From: Hemileia vastatrix
Taxonomy: Eukaryota > Basidiomycota > Pucciniomycetes > Pucciniales > Zaghouaniaceae
NCBI GenBank assembly: GCA_030280995.1
Contig: JASXTE010000027.1
Span: 124,001-188,000 of the forward strand
DNA: 64,000 bases
Direction of reading: 5' to 3'
Below are positions 25,701-40,188 of this stretch, one piece after another. The stretch's first letter is position 1, and the number at the start of each line of letters is the position of its first letter. The notes beneath the pieces were generated by a model. It saw nothing but the letters and a program-made list of their open reading frames with translations. It did not search any database and was not told the origin of the DNA. The position numbers were made by a program, and so were the translations under genes.

Positions 25701-26671
25701 CAACCTGTTCGATAGAATTCATGGTCTTATTTCTCTTATTTCTCTTAGGTGAATTCAGTTCTTCCCTTGGTATTCGATAAAGCAAAAGGATGCCGAATGA
25801 ACATGGCAAGTGATGCGGATGGTAGAAGAGAAATAGAAATACGAATTGGAGAATTCGAATGTGCACAATACACACATAGAATATACACAGAAACACAAGG
25901 CAAAGTAAGAGAGAATGAAAGAGAGAGAGACAAATATACAGATATACAGATAGACAGAGAGACACAGAGACACAGAGACAGACATTACTGTTCATTTCAT
26001 CGGAAAGATATATTGCACTTTCTGTCACTTCAGGCCGAGTCAAAGCAAGGCGAGGCTTTTGTAATGGTTATCATTAGAAGGCACAGACTCTCATCACAAA
26101 ACTGGCAGAGGACACACAGATACACACATAGACACACAGAGACATTGAGAAAAGTCGACTGGACCCGAGTAAACTCAACTATCCAACAATTCGGCAATTC
26201 GGCAAGACCGAGCAATCAGTGTTTCAGCTGTCACATCTTTCTTTCAACACATACTGTGCATTTGTTGGCCAGAGAGACCAAGATACATCAAAGTACCATT
26301 TTCTCCTTTTCCTTCTTCTTCTTGTTCTTCTCATTCTATCATTCTCTCTCTCTCTTCTTCTCTTCTTCTCTTTTCTACTTCTTTACTCCCTAAACGAATG
26401 ACCGAAAATAATCCGAATGAATACTTTACTAGTTCGCTACAAGCCTCATTACAAGTTTTAATTACAAAGCAAATGATTGCCTGGACAAGTAAATTGAATG
26501 GTAAACCTTTTGTACTTGAATGAATTTATCGTTAACCCTTTGATTTGACCATACGACTCATCAAGTTGGTAAGAAGAGTTTGTATGTCATTTGCTTGACT
26601 TTGATGGCACAATGTGTAATGTTTGATCAAAGTCACGAGGCACAATGTTCAACAGTATAAGTGTCTAGTCT

Positions 26672-26714
<43 letters not shown>

Positions 26715-29700
26715 AGTATAGTGTGTCTAGTCGATTTCATCTCATCTCAAACAGGGTGAAACAGTCACCAAGTTGCAGAGATGTGCTTTGAATGAATAAG
26801 CAGCTTTCCTCAATTTCGCTCAATTTCTCTCAATTCTCTGTGCACCAAAGTCATTGCATATTATTACCAAAAGGGCAAATGGATCTTTTCCTTTGCACAT
26901 AGTATCAATATGTCTACCAAGTGTACAACGATGGGGTTACAAGGTACAAAGTCAAATATATATTTTTTTGTTCCTTCAAACTTTATTGTCATTCAATATG
27001 TTATCCATTTGTTAAATTTTATTTATTGAACTAAATAAACGATACAGTGTGTGAAAAAATTCAATTGATGATATTTTCATTCAACCTGAAAATCAGAAAA
27101 TGGTAAAGTGAAGAAGGTGTAAAAGGAAAAAGTAGAAAGAAGAAGGAACAAAAATTCTACCCAAGATGACTCATTGACAGTGACACTTTGCAAATAACAG
27201 TTGAAAGAAGAGGAAGAACGAAAGAAAGAGGAGAAAAAAAAAGTATGGTGAACAACAAATTACATGGACCATGGCCAATTTTGGTTCTGATGGTGAAACA
27301 TAAAGTACTGATGGGCAGACATTTATGAAACAACTTACAATGTGAGTGAAAGGGTGCGAAAATAAACAAGAAAAAAAATATACACTTGAGTATGAAGCAT
27401 GAGATTTGAGGGACGGGCAATCGAGAGGCAGAGAGAGAACATCAACATCAACATCAACTGCAACGACAACAACAACAACAACAACAACAACAGCAACAAC
27501 ATCAACATCAGCATCACCAACAACTGGATAAAAAGACAAGGACAGCCATTTCAATTGCAGGGATAAACTCGATTTTCGTGCGTGAACCAGTTGAGAACTT
27601 TGCCTGTCTTCGACACACACACACACACACACACACATACGCATCACACCAATACTACTAGAACTAGTTGTATGGGAAAGAATGAAACAAGAAACATCAA
27701 CAACAGACAGTTCGTTCTGTGATTTATGTATCTTTTCTTACCACAATCTGAATCTTCTCTTTAAATATTGACGCAGACATTGGTTAACTTGGTTACAATT
27801 GGCTACCATGTCATTCAGTACTTTCATGACTCTTGTTACGGTTTCAATGTTTCAGTCTTCCTTCTTCTTTTTTTTCATCTTCTCTTACTGTCACTTGGTC
27901 TCATTGATGACACTTTTTTGTCATCCATCAATCTCAAATACTCGCTGGGTGACCGAGTCACTTGATTTTTATACGGATGAATTATTTAATATAAAGAAAT
28001 CTTCGAGTCAAGTTGTCTTCTTCTTGTTCTTCTTTTTTTTCCCTCTTTCTTTCCCTTTCATTTGATTCAACTTTTCGCTTGACAAAAATTCAACTTACTC
28101 ATGGTCAGTGCAATTGACTCACTTTCTCTATTTTCTTGTCACTTGTCTCATCAAGTGTCACCTTTGACATGTATCATTCGCTCTGATGATTTTACAATTT
28201 TTGTTCTTCTTCTTCTTTCAGTTTCTTTTCGTCTCTTGATTCATTGAAAACGTAGGAACAACCAACATCGAAGAATATTGTGACAAGTGGTGAAAATGTT
28301 CTATGTCAGCGTGAATTGACTCATTGATCTTTCAAAATGTTTACCACGGCTAAACGACAAAACAAAAAGAAAGACAACTGTGTCCACAAGATGGGAAAAA
28401 TAAACACTCAAGTTATTTTTCTTCTTTTTCTTTCGTTCGTTGTTTCGTTCTTTTTTTCTTTTCTCTTTGTTAGATGCGTGTTGAAACGTGACTTTTTACG
28501 AGGTGTCCATGAGGTGAATGAAAGGCCAACACGCACACCAGGACACACAAGTGAACACAAGTGAACACAAGGGATGAGGAGATGAGACGAAGAAGAGAAG
28601 AAGAAGAAGAAGAAGAAGAAGAAGAAGAGGATTCTTCGTTGATAACAAAAAATTTCAGCACCGGGACGAATGGAACAAGTGCACGAGTCGCACGAGTGAA
28701 GGAGGCAAAGAACAAGAACAAGAAGAAGAGCAAGGAAAAGAAGAAGGGAAAAAAAGCAGTATACAACATTCCACAGTCAAGATGAACAAGTTGAAAAGCT
28801 TGACAACAAAGGGTGCAACAAAAATCACCTGAGATGGGTGAGATATCAGCATGAAAGGACCCAGTGATGCGACCAAGCAGCTGTTGTGAGTGTCTATGTG
28901 AGTGAGTGTATTTTTATTTCACCAGGAAATACTTTTCCATCAAAATGTGCCAATCCGATGCATAAGTCATATTTTTGCCGTTTTTTTTCTTTTCTTTGCT
29001 TCTTTCCTTTTTCCTTTGCTTTCTCTCTTTTCTTCAGTTAGTCTTTCACTTTAGCTGTAGACTTTTGCTTTATGATTTGCTTCCTGTAGTATGTGTTGAA
29101 AGATCAATCTGTGTCACAATTTTGCATCAAGTCGCACAAGAAAGATGAGCAAGGGGTGAAAATAGAAAGGCAAAAAGAAGAGGGGACAAGAAGAGAAATT
29201 GCAACAAGAGGGGGTAACTTTGAACACATACAGAGTGATTTTTGTTGTATAAAGCTTTTTTTGTCACTGTTGACTCGTTTTGCCTATGTTATTACAGCCA
29301 ATGTATAAGAACTAAGGCCAATGGTGAAGATTGAGTAAATTGCAGTTGCGCTGGATGGCCAAATGTGTTTTGTATGCGTCGACAGGAGGACATTTAATGT
29401 TTAGTAAAGAAGAAGGCAAAAGTCATTTGCCCTGTTCTTTGGCTGCAATTGAAGTATGTGAGTGGTACAACTGTTCGAACTACCATATTGTACTGTATAC
29501 TGTGGACTGTACTGAACTTGTCGATGTTGCTGTCGAGTTGGCTTTATTAGCCGGTGAAAACCGGTTGTACTGTGTTGTATGTGTTGTATGTGTGTGTGTC
29601 ACCCAGTTACACGACGTACACAGTAGCATCACAGCATTATAGCATCACAGCTACAACTTGTTCAGCCGTAACAACGCGTGCAATCTTAGGACAAGTGATC

Positions 29701-32700
29701 TTTCAATGCTACAACAATTGTCTCATCTTTCTCACAGCCTGGTTAGGTCTTCGTCGTCATCCTCGTCGTCGTTTTTTTTCCTCTCATTACTCTCTCTCTC
29801 TCTTACTCTTAGTCTTTGTAAGTCTTTCACTCTTTTACTCTTTCACCCTTCTTCTACTCGACTATTAGCAAATCAAGCTTAACTGTAGGTCCTTCTGGTC
29901 CTCTTAGTGTAACCCTTTCATTAATGGCAGCAAAGACACAAGCAGACAAAATCACTTTCATTATTATTAGAGGAGAATCAGTTGTATCACTCACCCTTAC
30001 CATGTACTTCAGGCAAAATGAAAAAGAAGATGGTAAAAAGAAGAACAAGAAGAAGGAGAAGAAGAAGAGAAAAAAAGTTATATCAACGAAAGCAACTTCC
30101 GACAAGTGCACATTCGACTAGTTTTACGAGATGCATAGCTAACGATGAGAAAGAGGAAGAGAAATTCGAAACTCACTCAAAAAATGACTCACATTGCTCT
30201 TTATGACAGAACAGTTATTACACTTGAACCATGTTGCAGTACAGTTCTGAATTTGCTGTACTGCTGCTACTGTTACTACGTACTAGTACTAGTACGTTCT
30301 TGGTCCTACTGTCGAGTTCTTGGGCTGAGTTGAGCTGATTGTGCATGGGAAAGGAAAGGAAAAAAAAAACTTTTTTTTGTGGCCGTTTTTCCCTGCCACG
30401 TGAGCGGACACAAATCTGCACCAGTTGTGCACTTGTGTACTGTCCAAGTGGATTCGGACAGTTAAATGAAAGCAAGCAGTGACCTGGTTCTTTTTGTTCT
30501 TTTTATTCTTTCTCTTTTTGTTCTGTCTTTCTTCTTTTACTATTTCTCTCTTTGTCTAGTTTTTTTTCTCTCAACCGACCGATAACAAATGACATGGACA
30601 TACAGTCACTGGTGCAAGACAAATGAGTGTCAATGTAACTTGATACTTCCTCTTCCTTTTTTCCTCATTTGTGTCTGTATGTCTGAATGTCTGTATGTCC
30701 GTATGTGTTCTCATCTTTGCTTACACATACATATCTGGACATCCGCATCCTGCCACCATTTACTCATCACCAGTCACTTTGCTTGTAGAAAAGTCATCGA
30801 GTTGCTTTTCACTTCTCGATCAAGGATGGTCTTTCTACTCTTGTTTGGTCTCTGTTCTGGTCCAACCAAAAAAAAGTATACTTGGATAAACTTGTCTTCA
30901 TCTATGAGCAACAACTTGAGTGTGCAGATGAGATGAAGACTAAACGCACTTTGCGCTATGTGTCAATCAGCCGTTCATTTTTATCCAGAATTGCTTGTGA
31001 TGGCAAAAAGAAAGAAGGAAAGAAGTAACAAAGTGAAGAAAGAACAAGGAGAAGACAAAAAGAGAGAGAGAGAGAAAAGGAAAAAGTTGCCCTTTACCGG
31101 TGGTATTGGCAAATGAGTGAAGGACGATGCTTTCTAATATCAAAAGAAGACAAGAGAAGACAAGGCAAGCTAGATGAAGAAGAAGATGAGACACTTGTGA
31201 CATTTGCTTTTGACTATGGCATTCACAAGAGACTGTGCACTCAATTTCCTGTCTCATCTGCCTTTTCGCCAACTTCCGTCTTTGACAGGGACACGAGTCA
31301 ATTGAAAGCAGCAACAGTCACTTCATCCTCACTTTTTCTCATCCATCGGTGTGTCTTTTCTTCAATTTCCTTCACTCAATACGAGTCCATGAACAAGAAG
31401 ACAGTCAGGACAACCATCGACCAGTCAATTCTTTTGAAACACACAAGAAAAAAAAGTAGAAGAAGACTTGAGGCTTCAATTGCTTCATCTTGTTCCATCT
31501 TCTTCTTCTTCTTCTCTTTCTTCTTACCCTTGTTTTTTCTTCATCCTCTCCTTATGTTCACCAGTCAAATTGCATCAATAGTCCTTTTTTTCTCACCAAC
31601 ATTTTACTCTACTTGATGTTGTGACTGTCAAAGACACACACACTTACACTGTACACTCACCTTCAATGGTCACAGTCTCGAGTTCGAAGTGGACGCGAAG
31701 CGAACAAAAGCGATTATCTGTCTGTTTCACTCGCTTTTTTTACATCATTCGTTTCTCTTTCCGTTTTTTCTTTCTTTTCGTTTTTTTGGAACATTTTTCT
31801 TCTTCCTTCTTTTTTATTCCTACTGTGAATCAAGATGAACAAGATGGTCAAGTAATAAAATTCTCTTTTGCATTTTACATACACTTCTTCACTGTTGACC
31901 TTTGAAAGAGGAAAATATTTCATGTAAACTCAGAACGAACGAAAAGAACAAAAGTCAACTTGTTTTCAAGAATGATGGAAGTTAAAAGAAAGAAAGGAAG
32001 AAGGAAGAAGAAGAAGAATAAAAGGCAGACCTTTAAAACAAATAAGTCAACCTTTAACATCTTCAACATAGAGAATTACACATTAAATCAAGAGGGAGAA
32101 GATGAAAGGAAAGAAAAAGAGAGGAAAAAAAAAGATAAAATAAAGGTAAGAAGTAAAGAATGGGGGGAAGAAATAAGAGGAAGAACAGAACACGCACTTA
32201 GAACAGTCAGAACATTCAGATAACAGTCAAAAGGGTAAGAAGACTGTCTGTACCAATATTCTGTATAGTTGTAGTTGTGTAAGAAGAAGTAGGAAACAGG
32301 AAATCAGGGATGAAAGAAGCAGCTCGATGTTTATTCAAGCAAAGGTAATGGTAAAGAATGCACCCAGCGCACAATCCTCGAGGCAATTGTTTTCAGTTGG
32401 AACCAATATTTGATCACCACAAAAGACTATTTCTACCCAGAAAAATGGTGAACCATTTTCTCTCTTCGTTTTTCTTTTATTTTTTACTCTTTTTACTCGT
32501 TCTCTCTGTTCGTTGGCAGTTGTGGCATAGAACAAGCCTCATCAAATGTTCAATTTTCAGCCAATATACACCATTTGAAAGTTGTTCCTTTCTCTCAACA
32601 AATTCAAACTCAAATTCAACCATTGGACATGATAATGGTTTAGTAGATGTGTTCACATAAATCGATGAACACATTTTTCTCCCACACCAACATAATCATC

Positions 32701-35700
32701 TGCATCTATCAAGGTGAGAGACAATTTTACTTTATCATCTATAGTATTGTATTCATTGTCATTGATTCACTTACATATTTTTGTCCTAACCTCGTTGTCC
32801 TTCATTGACTCAATTATACGTCTTGTCAATTCACATACAGATAAAGAAAAGAGAAGAGAGAGAAGAGAGGAAAAGGAAAAAACTAGAGAAAACTCGATAA
32901 AGTTCTACAATTGTATCTTCAACAGTACAGTTCTATCAAATGAAAGGCAGAGTGAATGTCTGTCCATGTTGTAATGACGAACAATGAACAGGATGAAAGG
33001 CAAAGAAGAAGAAGGACAAGAAGAAAAAGAAGAAGATACAAAAAAAGGTGAAAAGAAAAAGAGAAAAAAAGGGCTAATGGTCACCTTAAGGGTTTTGACA
33101 GACATACACATAGTTATAATTGGAAATAAAGTGAGTCAGTAAAGTGCCAGTTCGACAGATCGAGTAAAACAAGCAGATGGTTGTGAGGAAAGAAGAAGCA
33201 CACGGGAAAAAATTGGGGCAAAGAAAAAAGGGCAAAAGAAAAAATATATATATATATATATATAAGAATGGAAGAAGAAAAAAAAATGTTACTTGATAAA
33301 AGGAAGATTTTGTTTCTTGTGTTGCAACTCAGTGCACTCGTCGTGTATTCTCTATTGGATGCTTTTGTTCTCTCTCTTGAGCGAAGAACTGTGCAGTTGT
33401 TCTATTTTTGTGATTAAACCTGACCAGGCGACTGGAAGACCGCAAGGAAAGAAATCGATTTTCAAGCCGAATGATCCATTGACCAGTAGTGATTTGAGTC
33501 AAAGACCAACTGCAATAGATGATTGCCTGAGTACTTTTACTCAAATGCTAAGAATTCATCCGGTGAGTAAGTGAAACAACTGGCAACTGTTCAGTAGTTA
33601 TGGAGAGGGGACGAAAGAAAGAAGATTCATGCTGCTCACGAGCTGCTTAGCGATTCTTTTTCTGCTTTTTTTTCTTCTTCTTCTTTTTTTCCTTTCTTTT
33701 CGTTTCTATTTCTCTTTTTCTTTTTACTTTCTTCTATTTTATCCTGCTTCTCATATGAACGCATGAGTTGACTCTTCCTTTTCCTGGCTGACCTTATGGT
33801 TGTACTCTGAAATGAAAGTCTGACCACATATCCACTTTAAAGAGCACCCATGAAATGTTTTTCTCCTTCAAGTGGTTACTCGACAGTGAGCGACAGAGAC
33901 ACTGACAATGAGAGAAAAGACAGGAGGAAAAAAAAGAGGAAAGAGGATTTTATACATAGAAGAAGAATAGCTAGAAAAAGAAACAGAGAAAAGCAGACAC
34001 AGAGAGAGAGATAAAGAGAGAAAGACACAAGTGATGTAAGGGCAAAAGGAGAAAAACGGAAGAAGAACTTGAGTGGACTCAAAGAGTGACCATTGCAAGC
34101 TTAATGAGGGCCTAGTGAAGGGAGAAAAAAAGACGAAGATCAGAACAGAACAGAACAGTACAGTACAGTGTAGTAGTAGGTGCTCACTTGTACCGAATGA
34201 ATCAAGGGAGAGAGAGAGAGAGACTGACACACAAGAAAGACAACAAAAAACCAATGACACACACTCACAATGGAAGGAAGAAAGGAGGAAAGGAAAGAAA
34301 AAAAGAAAGAGCAAAGAAGAAGAACAAAAAAAAACAAAATGGCAAAGTCAAATGAAAGAAGAAACACTTTGATTTATTTTTCGATGGCATCCTTTTTCCT
34401 ATTTCCTTTTTGTGTCCCTCTGCTAATCAGTCCTTGTAACAAATTACCTAGGACTAGAGAAGAGTGACCACTATGTGAGATGTGTACGACTGGTGACTGT
34501 CGACTGTCGACTGGTTAGACATACTGAGCTTAACAGTTCGAATTTGCTGGGGTAACATGGAACATCCAACTGTTCACTCTTCACTGTTCGAGATGTTGGA
34601 TGTTGGATGTTTCCTTTTACCATCTGGTGCCGCATATGAAATTAACGGTTAACGCTTGAACAGAGTATTTCTTTTTTTCTTCTTTTTTGTCAACACAAAG
34701 TGAAGATGAAAGACAAAAGTGTCATACTAAACAATTCTCATCGAACTGTTACATGAATGACCAAGCAGTCACAAGAACAACTTAGGTTATTTCAATGCAA
34801 ACTACGTAATTTTACTTAATTGAACATACTGTCCATTTATCACATCGATTGACAAAAGTATAACAGGAAATACAAACAGAACAAATAGAAAGAGGTTACA
34901 TTACAGTACATTAGTAAAGAAGAGAGAAAGAACTTATTTTCAGAGTTTACAGAGAGAAAGTGAAAGTGAGAGAGTAAAAGAGATTAAACAGGGTCAAAGT
35001 AGTGTCTAAGTGTTATGAAGTTAACAAAGGACTTCAAAGTGATTTGTTTGAATAAAAATTATCAGAGTATTTTATGAGTTCCAAGACCAGGGTAATAACA
35101 ATTTCCACTTTTACAGTTGTGTTAAAAATGATGCTCGACTAAGCTACCACTACTAGAACTACTAGAACTACTACTACTAGTTTACTAGTTTACTATAGTA
35201 GTGGTGAATTGCGGTTTCACTCTCAACGATCATCAGATACAATTGTGCAATTGTATACGATTTGACAATTGAATCAAAGTGAAATAACAGTCAAGGTAGT
35301 AGATAACAGAAAGTGAGAGAAAAAGAACACAAAGAACTTTCACTGTACATTGTACAATGTACACTGAATCGTAGATACATGACAATTGCAACTGACTGAA
35401 GCAAAGCTATTCAACTACTACTAGAACTACAACTAGAACTACAGCTAGAACTACTGTTGCTGGTTTGAGTGAAGGTTTTTTTTTCTTCTTCTTCTTCTTC
35501 TTTCACCATTGTTTCCCCTGAGCCGATTCAAGTTGAAAGCAGTTGACTGAAAGAGCCGTGCAAACATTGGCAAGAACAAAAATGTCAAAGAAAAACCCAA
35601 CAAGTCAGGTACACAGGCAATTTATGATAACTATTCACAGGGAAAATGGTGTGATGAGATCTTTTGATAGGAAAAGTAGACCAAAAGCAAATTAAAAGCA

Positions 35701-38700
35701 AATTCATCATTTCAGCTATGTCCAGTGTGTCAGGTGAAAACATCAACGTAAAAGAATACATGAAATAACTGTGAAAGAGAGAAGAACTTTTCTTTTTTTT
35801 TCTTCCTTTCTCTTTGTTTCTTTCTCCTTTTCTCCTGTTCTTTGTCAATATTTGAGTGGGCGGAATTCAATTGAATGAAACTTTTACCCTTTCTTTCATC
35901 ATAAGCTCAATGTTTCATTCTGTTCTACTTGTTTCTTGTTTCTTGTTCATGTGACTTTTTCTTTCTTTTTTTCCTTTTCTTTTCTTTCATTTTCTTATTT
36001 TATTTTGTGTCCAGCTGCACAACTGAGTATTTGGATGTATTTTTTTTCTCTTCTTCTTTCTTATTTCACTTTATTTCTCCCTTACTCAGTTCCGCTTTCT
36101 TGCTTCGTAGAGTTTTCTTTTCTTTTCCTTTCCTTTCCTTTTCATTCACTTCATCTTAGTGGATCCTTTTATTTTCTCACTTTCACCCTTGTCTAACTTT
36201 CTTCTTGGGTCTTTCGTTTCGTTTCTTCTTTGCTCTTTTTTTTGACGTAACAACTCTTTCCATGGTAAAATTCAGTTCAGTAGGTGCAAACACAAGTCAA
36301 CCAAATTCACAGGACGACGACACATTGATTCTTAGAGCAAGAAAGTAAGTTAACTTACTGACTGCTGATGTAGCAGTTCTAGTTTTAGCCTTTTACGTGT
36401 CTGCAGAACAGAACAGACAAACGGAAGTGAGAAAAAACAAAAAAAGAAGAAGAAGACGAAAACGACGTTGATGTCGAAGAAGAAGAAGGAAAAAGAACTT
36501 TACTTACACAGGAAACCAGCAGGAGTCGTAAAAATGATGAACAGTTCAAGTCAAAGAAGAAGGATCAGTGAATAAGATGAGTGAAATAAAAAAAACATTC
36601 GATACACATTGATCAATTGATCTTGTCAATACTTACCATCGAAAGTAAAATAAATAAGGTAAAGTAAGTATCAAGTCAAAATATTGTAATATCAAGTTAA
36701 AGTCAATCAACTTTGAATTTTCCAGTCAAATTCAAAGTGAAAATTTGTCCAAAATTCATTGCAAGTCCAGTTGGTGACGCCATCTGATGCTGATGAAACA
36801 AAGTACATTACAAATTTATTTGTACTTTCATAGTTAGTAAAAATGACAAGAGGTTAGAATTGTCTCTTTTTTCTCATTTCTTTGCTTGTAAGTTTGTTCT
36901 TTTTGCAAGTAAAAAGTTTGTCTGTCATTTTCTTTATTGTTCATTGTTAGCTATTTAAGCATCGATAAAAAGCGGCAAAAAAAGTAGAAAAAAAAAGAAG
37001 GAAAAAAAAGTATGTCATTGCATTAGTGATGATCATTTCAGTAGCAATAGTATAACTGCATCCATTTAGTTTTGTGTCGACGATCTTATTACGTTCACAT
37101 TGGACAGCAAGGAGAAAAAAATAGTGACCATAGCATGCACTTGTTAGAAAGGAAATCGTCTTTTTTTGTCATTTTTCTTACTCTTGACTATAAGAATCTC
37201 CACTTGAATGGATGACATCGCAATGATGAGGCTGGTGGACATCATCTACTGAAGCAAGTAGAAGGAAAAGAAAGAAATAAAGAAAAAAAAAGGAAAGAAT
37301 GAAAGAAGCAGACAAGAAGAGACCGACAGAGGAAAAACGACACACAGACAGAGAAAGAAGAAAGAAAAAAGACCAAATAGATGTGAATCGTGTATGTCTT
37401 TTCTCTCTTTCTCGTTTTTTTCCTTTCCTGTTTCCTCATTGAGTGTATTTCATTGGTATTCTGAGTCTTCCTGTTTTTTTCCCTCACTGTCGTTCAGTTC
37501 TAACATGTGACATTCTCTTTGCAGTAACTTTTGTCGTACAATGCAACTGGCATTTGCTTAGATTGTTTCCGCACACATTACACAAGTCGACCGGTTGCTG
37601 TCATGCAAAAGGACCGGACAAAAGTGTGTAGTCAAAGGAGTGAAGGAAGGAAAGAAAGTGTTGTAAACACCAAAAGTGTATTCTCTTTTTCTCACCCTTT
37701 CTTTCATTCTTTCTCATTCTCTCATTCGTTCATTCGTTTCGCTCTTCACTAGTGGTAATATTGGTCAAGCATTTACTCAGTCCATGCTAGAAGAAGTGCA
37801 AAGGAAAAGTAGAAGAAGAGATGTAAGAGAAGCAAGAGAGAGAGAGAATGAGAGGAGGATGTGTCATGAGCAATCTGTCGGTTGAGTGTTTATTATATGC
37901 GAAGAAGAAGAAGAGGAAGAAAAAAATGTGCCCAAGGCGAAGCATCTTTGTGTGTACCCTGATGCCGTAAGCTCAAGATGAAATGAAAGTAAAGCAAGCA
38001 TCAACTCGACAAAAGTCACTATGGAAGAAGAGAGAAGAAGAAAAAAAAGGGGCACAAACAGAAAAGAAATAAGATGAACAGCAGTGAGTAGTAAGCAGGC
38101 AACAGCAACAGCAACAACAGTGAGAATAAAGTAAAAGAAAGTGAGAAGAAGGGAGAATAAAAGAAGACACAGAGGAAGCAAAAGAGAAAAAAAAAGAGAA
38201 AAAAAGAACCCTTGCTGTGTGTCCACTCGAGCGACGGTCAATGGCTCATGGTTACATGTAACTCGACAACAAGGAGCAACAAGAAGAAGAAGAAGGAGGA
38301 GAGAAAAAAATAGAAAAGAGACAAAGTACACAAAATGGAATGAAGAATGTACATGTGATTCACCCGTGTGATGCAGGACAAAGTCTGACATGTGTTCATC
38401 ATTGATAACACTAACAACACTTTTATTTGGCCCAATTGGTGATCCGTGATTCACTCATAGTCAAAGTCGATTGCTTCAGGTGATTTTTGTGTAATGCTTT
38501 GTCCTGGTGCTTTGGATGTTGTTGCATTGACATAGAAAGTGGAAGAGAAGGAAAGAAAGAAAGAAAGAAAGAAAGAGGAAGAGAGAGAAAAAAAGGTACA
38601 CAAGCGAAAAGGATGCAGGACAAAATCCGCCCCAAGGCTGCGTTACTTGCATCCAAGTTCAATCAAGCTTTGCAACGAGTAGTATTTGGATGACCTGAGT

Positions 38701-40102
38701 GTCATCTTTCCTCTCTTTCTCTTTCTCTTTCTCTCTTTACTGTACACATGACATCATGCTGCTGACGATAAGTATGGATTTACTCAAGGAATCACCATTG
38801 TCGATTAAAAAAGTTAATTTACCTAAAGGACAGGCTTAATTGGAGAATATTGTATAATCGTTGTCATTTGTTCTATTCACTTCATAGTATCATATCAGTA
38901 TCATTTGTCTGTTCTTTAACGTGTACGAGTGTGTGTGTATGGACTTTATCTCAATTTGTGACTCTGTCTCTGTAGTGAATAGTGAATTTTCTCTGTGATA
39001 TTTCAATTGAACGAAGGAAACAAAGTAAATTCTCTTTTGACCCAATGTCGATGATGACCAGAGCTGGTTTGTGTATGTGTATGTGAATGTGTGTGTTTGT
39101 ATATGTTCATGTATACTTTAATAACTTCCGATGTTGGTAAATTTGTTCATAAAACTGTTCTTTCTCTCACTCTTTCCTTTCCTGTATGATGCAATGGAAA
39201 GTCTTCTACAAGTGTACTACTTTGTACATGGCACTTGGCACATTTCTATCTAATGACCAAGTAACATGAACATTTTTCTCCTTATAACATCTTATGTAAC
39301 CTTGTTCGATCTTTTAAATCGAAACATCTACAAAAATTCAATGTAAAGTTAAACTTACATTTTATTGCTTCTCATAACACACACACAAATACAAACACTC
39401 AAACAAATATCCGATAAAGTTGACTGTGATACTTGTTTTACTTTTGAAAATTTCTTCTTCCGCAAATCACTTTTCAAAGCATATTCTTCTTCAACTGGTT
39501 ACATTTACCGACATTGATCAATTTTATTTTTATCTATTGAATCAACATAACATACACACATACAACAGAGTAAAATTGAAAAATATTCTTTTTTCCTTTT
39601 TTTTCTTTTCTGTATTTTCTCAAAGTCTTTTACTCTTACCATACAATTGACTCCCACAGAGTTACTGATATTGCTTTAAAAATGCAATTTATACAAGAAA
39701 CAACAACAGTGACAACAGCAACCTTACGTAAGATGAAAAAGTAACTTTTGACTCACAATTCAATTCATGTATCACTTGTAACACGATTGACACAAGCAAG
39801 TATGATTCAAATTCGGTATACTTTGATTCATCTGACAATTCGAAGAATTCTTCAATCATTCAATCATAAAAAGATGTCACCTTGATATTGAAATGATTAT
39901 GAAACTGAGGAAGAACTTTATCTTCATTCCCACATGATAAACTGTTTAATGTTAATTTTTTATGCAATCAAACATTTCAACACAATAGCAAAGCGAAACC
40001 TGTACAGTGATTATCAAGTTGATCATGTCATTGACAGTTGTGCAATCGAATGACAAAACAAAGTATACCATCGGTCTTCTTGTTGTGTTGTTCCTTTGAA
40101 CA
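22763..40102. other. 17 kb spacer between the divergent genes, no supported gene
   Basis: Dominated by GAA/TTC and GA/TC tracts with many microsatellites: an (AACGAGAG)n array near 24383-24422, (TG)n at 26671-26710, (AAC)n at about 27462-27502, (AC)n near 27615-27638, (GAA)n near 28590-28627 and (TA)n at about 33245-33264. The section 34700-37100 is less repetitive but has no convincing frame. A short hydrophobic ORF at 33268-33417 and two perfect 20-bp palindromes are given as findings. No tRNA or other RNA gene was recognised. Confidence 0.5.
26671..26710. repeat. (TG)n dinucleotide microsatellite
   Basis: A near-perfect TG array of about 20 units with one early TA interruption. Confidence 0.95.
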
Positions 40103-40103
40103 G

Positions 40104-40130
40104 TTAAATAGCTTGCCAAGTTCGTCAGTT
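40104..40130 (+). promoter_or_regulatory. Candidate core promoter of the secreted-protein gene
   Basis: A TATA-like TTAAATAG at 40104-40111 is followed by TCAGTT at 40125-40130, which matches the arthropod initiator TCAGT. The ATG at 40189 would then have a leader of about 60 nt. The spacing (about 22 nt) is a little short, so only the initiator may be real. Confidence 0.35.
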
Positions 40131-40188
40131 AGATTTATTTACTCACAGTGATTAAAGTTAACTTGATTTCTCTTTCAACAAAACAACA

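Noticed and set aside
25749..26393. 214-codon plus-strand frame
   Set aside because: The first third has mixed composition, but the middle reads CA/GA repeats and the end a TTC tract. No domain, and the flanking splice signals are weak.
31113..31616. 167-codon plus-strand frame
   Set aside because: No domain, no credible splice context; it begins in a GAA tract and ends in a TTC tract.
22763..40102. Search for tRNA genes or transposable-element proteins in the large spacer
   Set aside because: No convincing B-box with cloverleaf, no DDE/DDD, reverse transcriptase or terminal inverted repeats were seen by eye; tRNAscan-SE and a repeat library search would be decisive.
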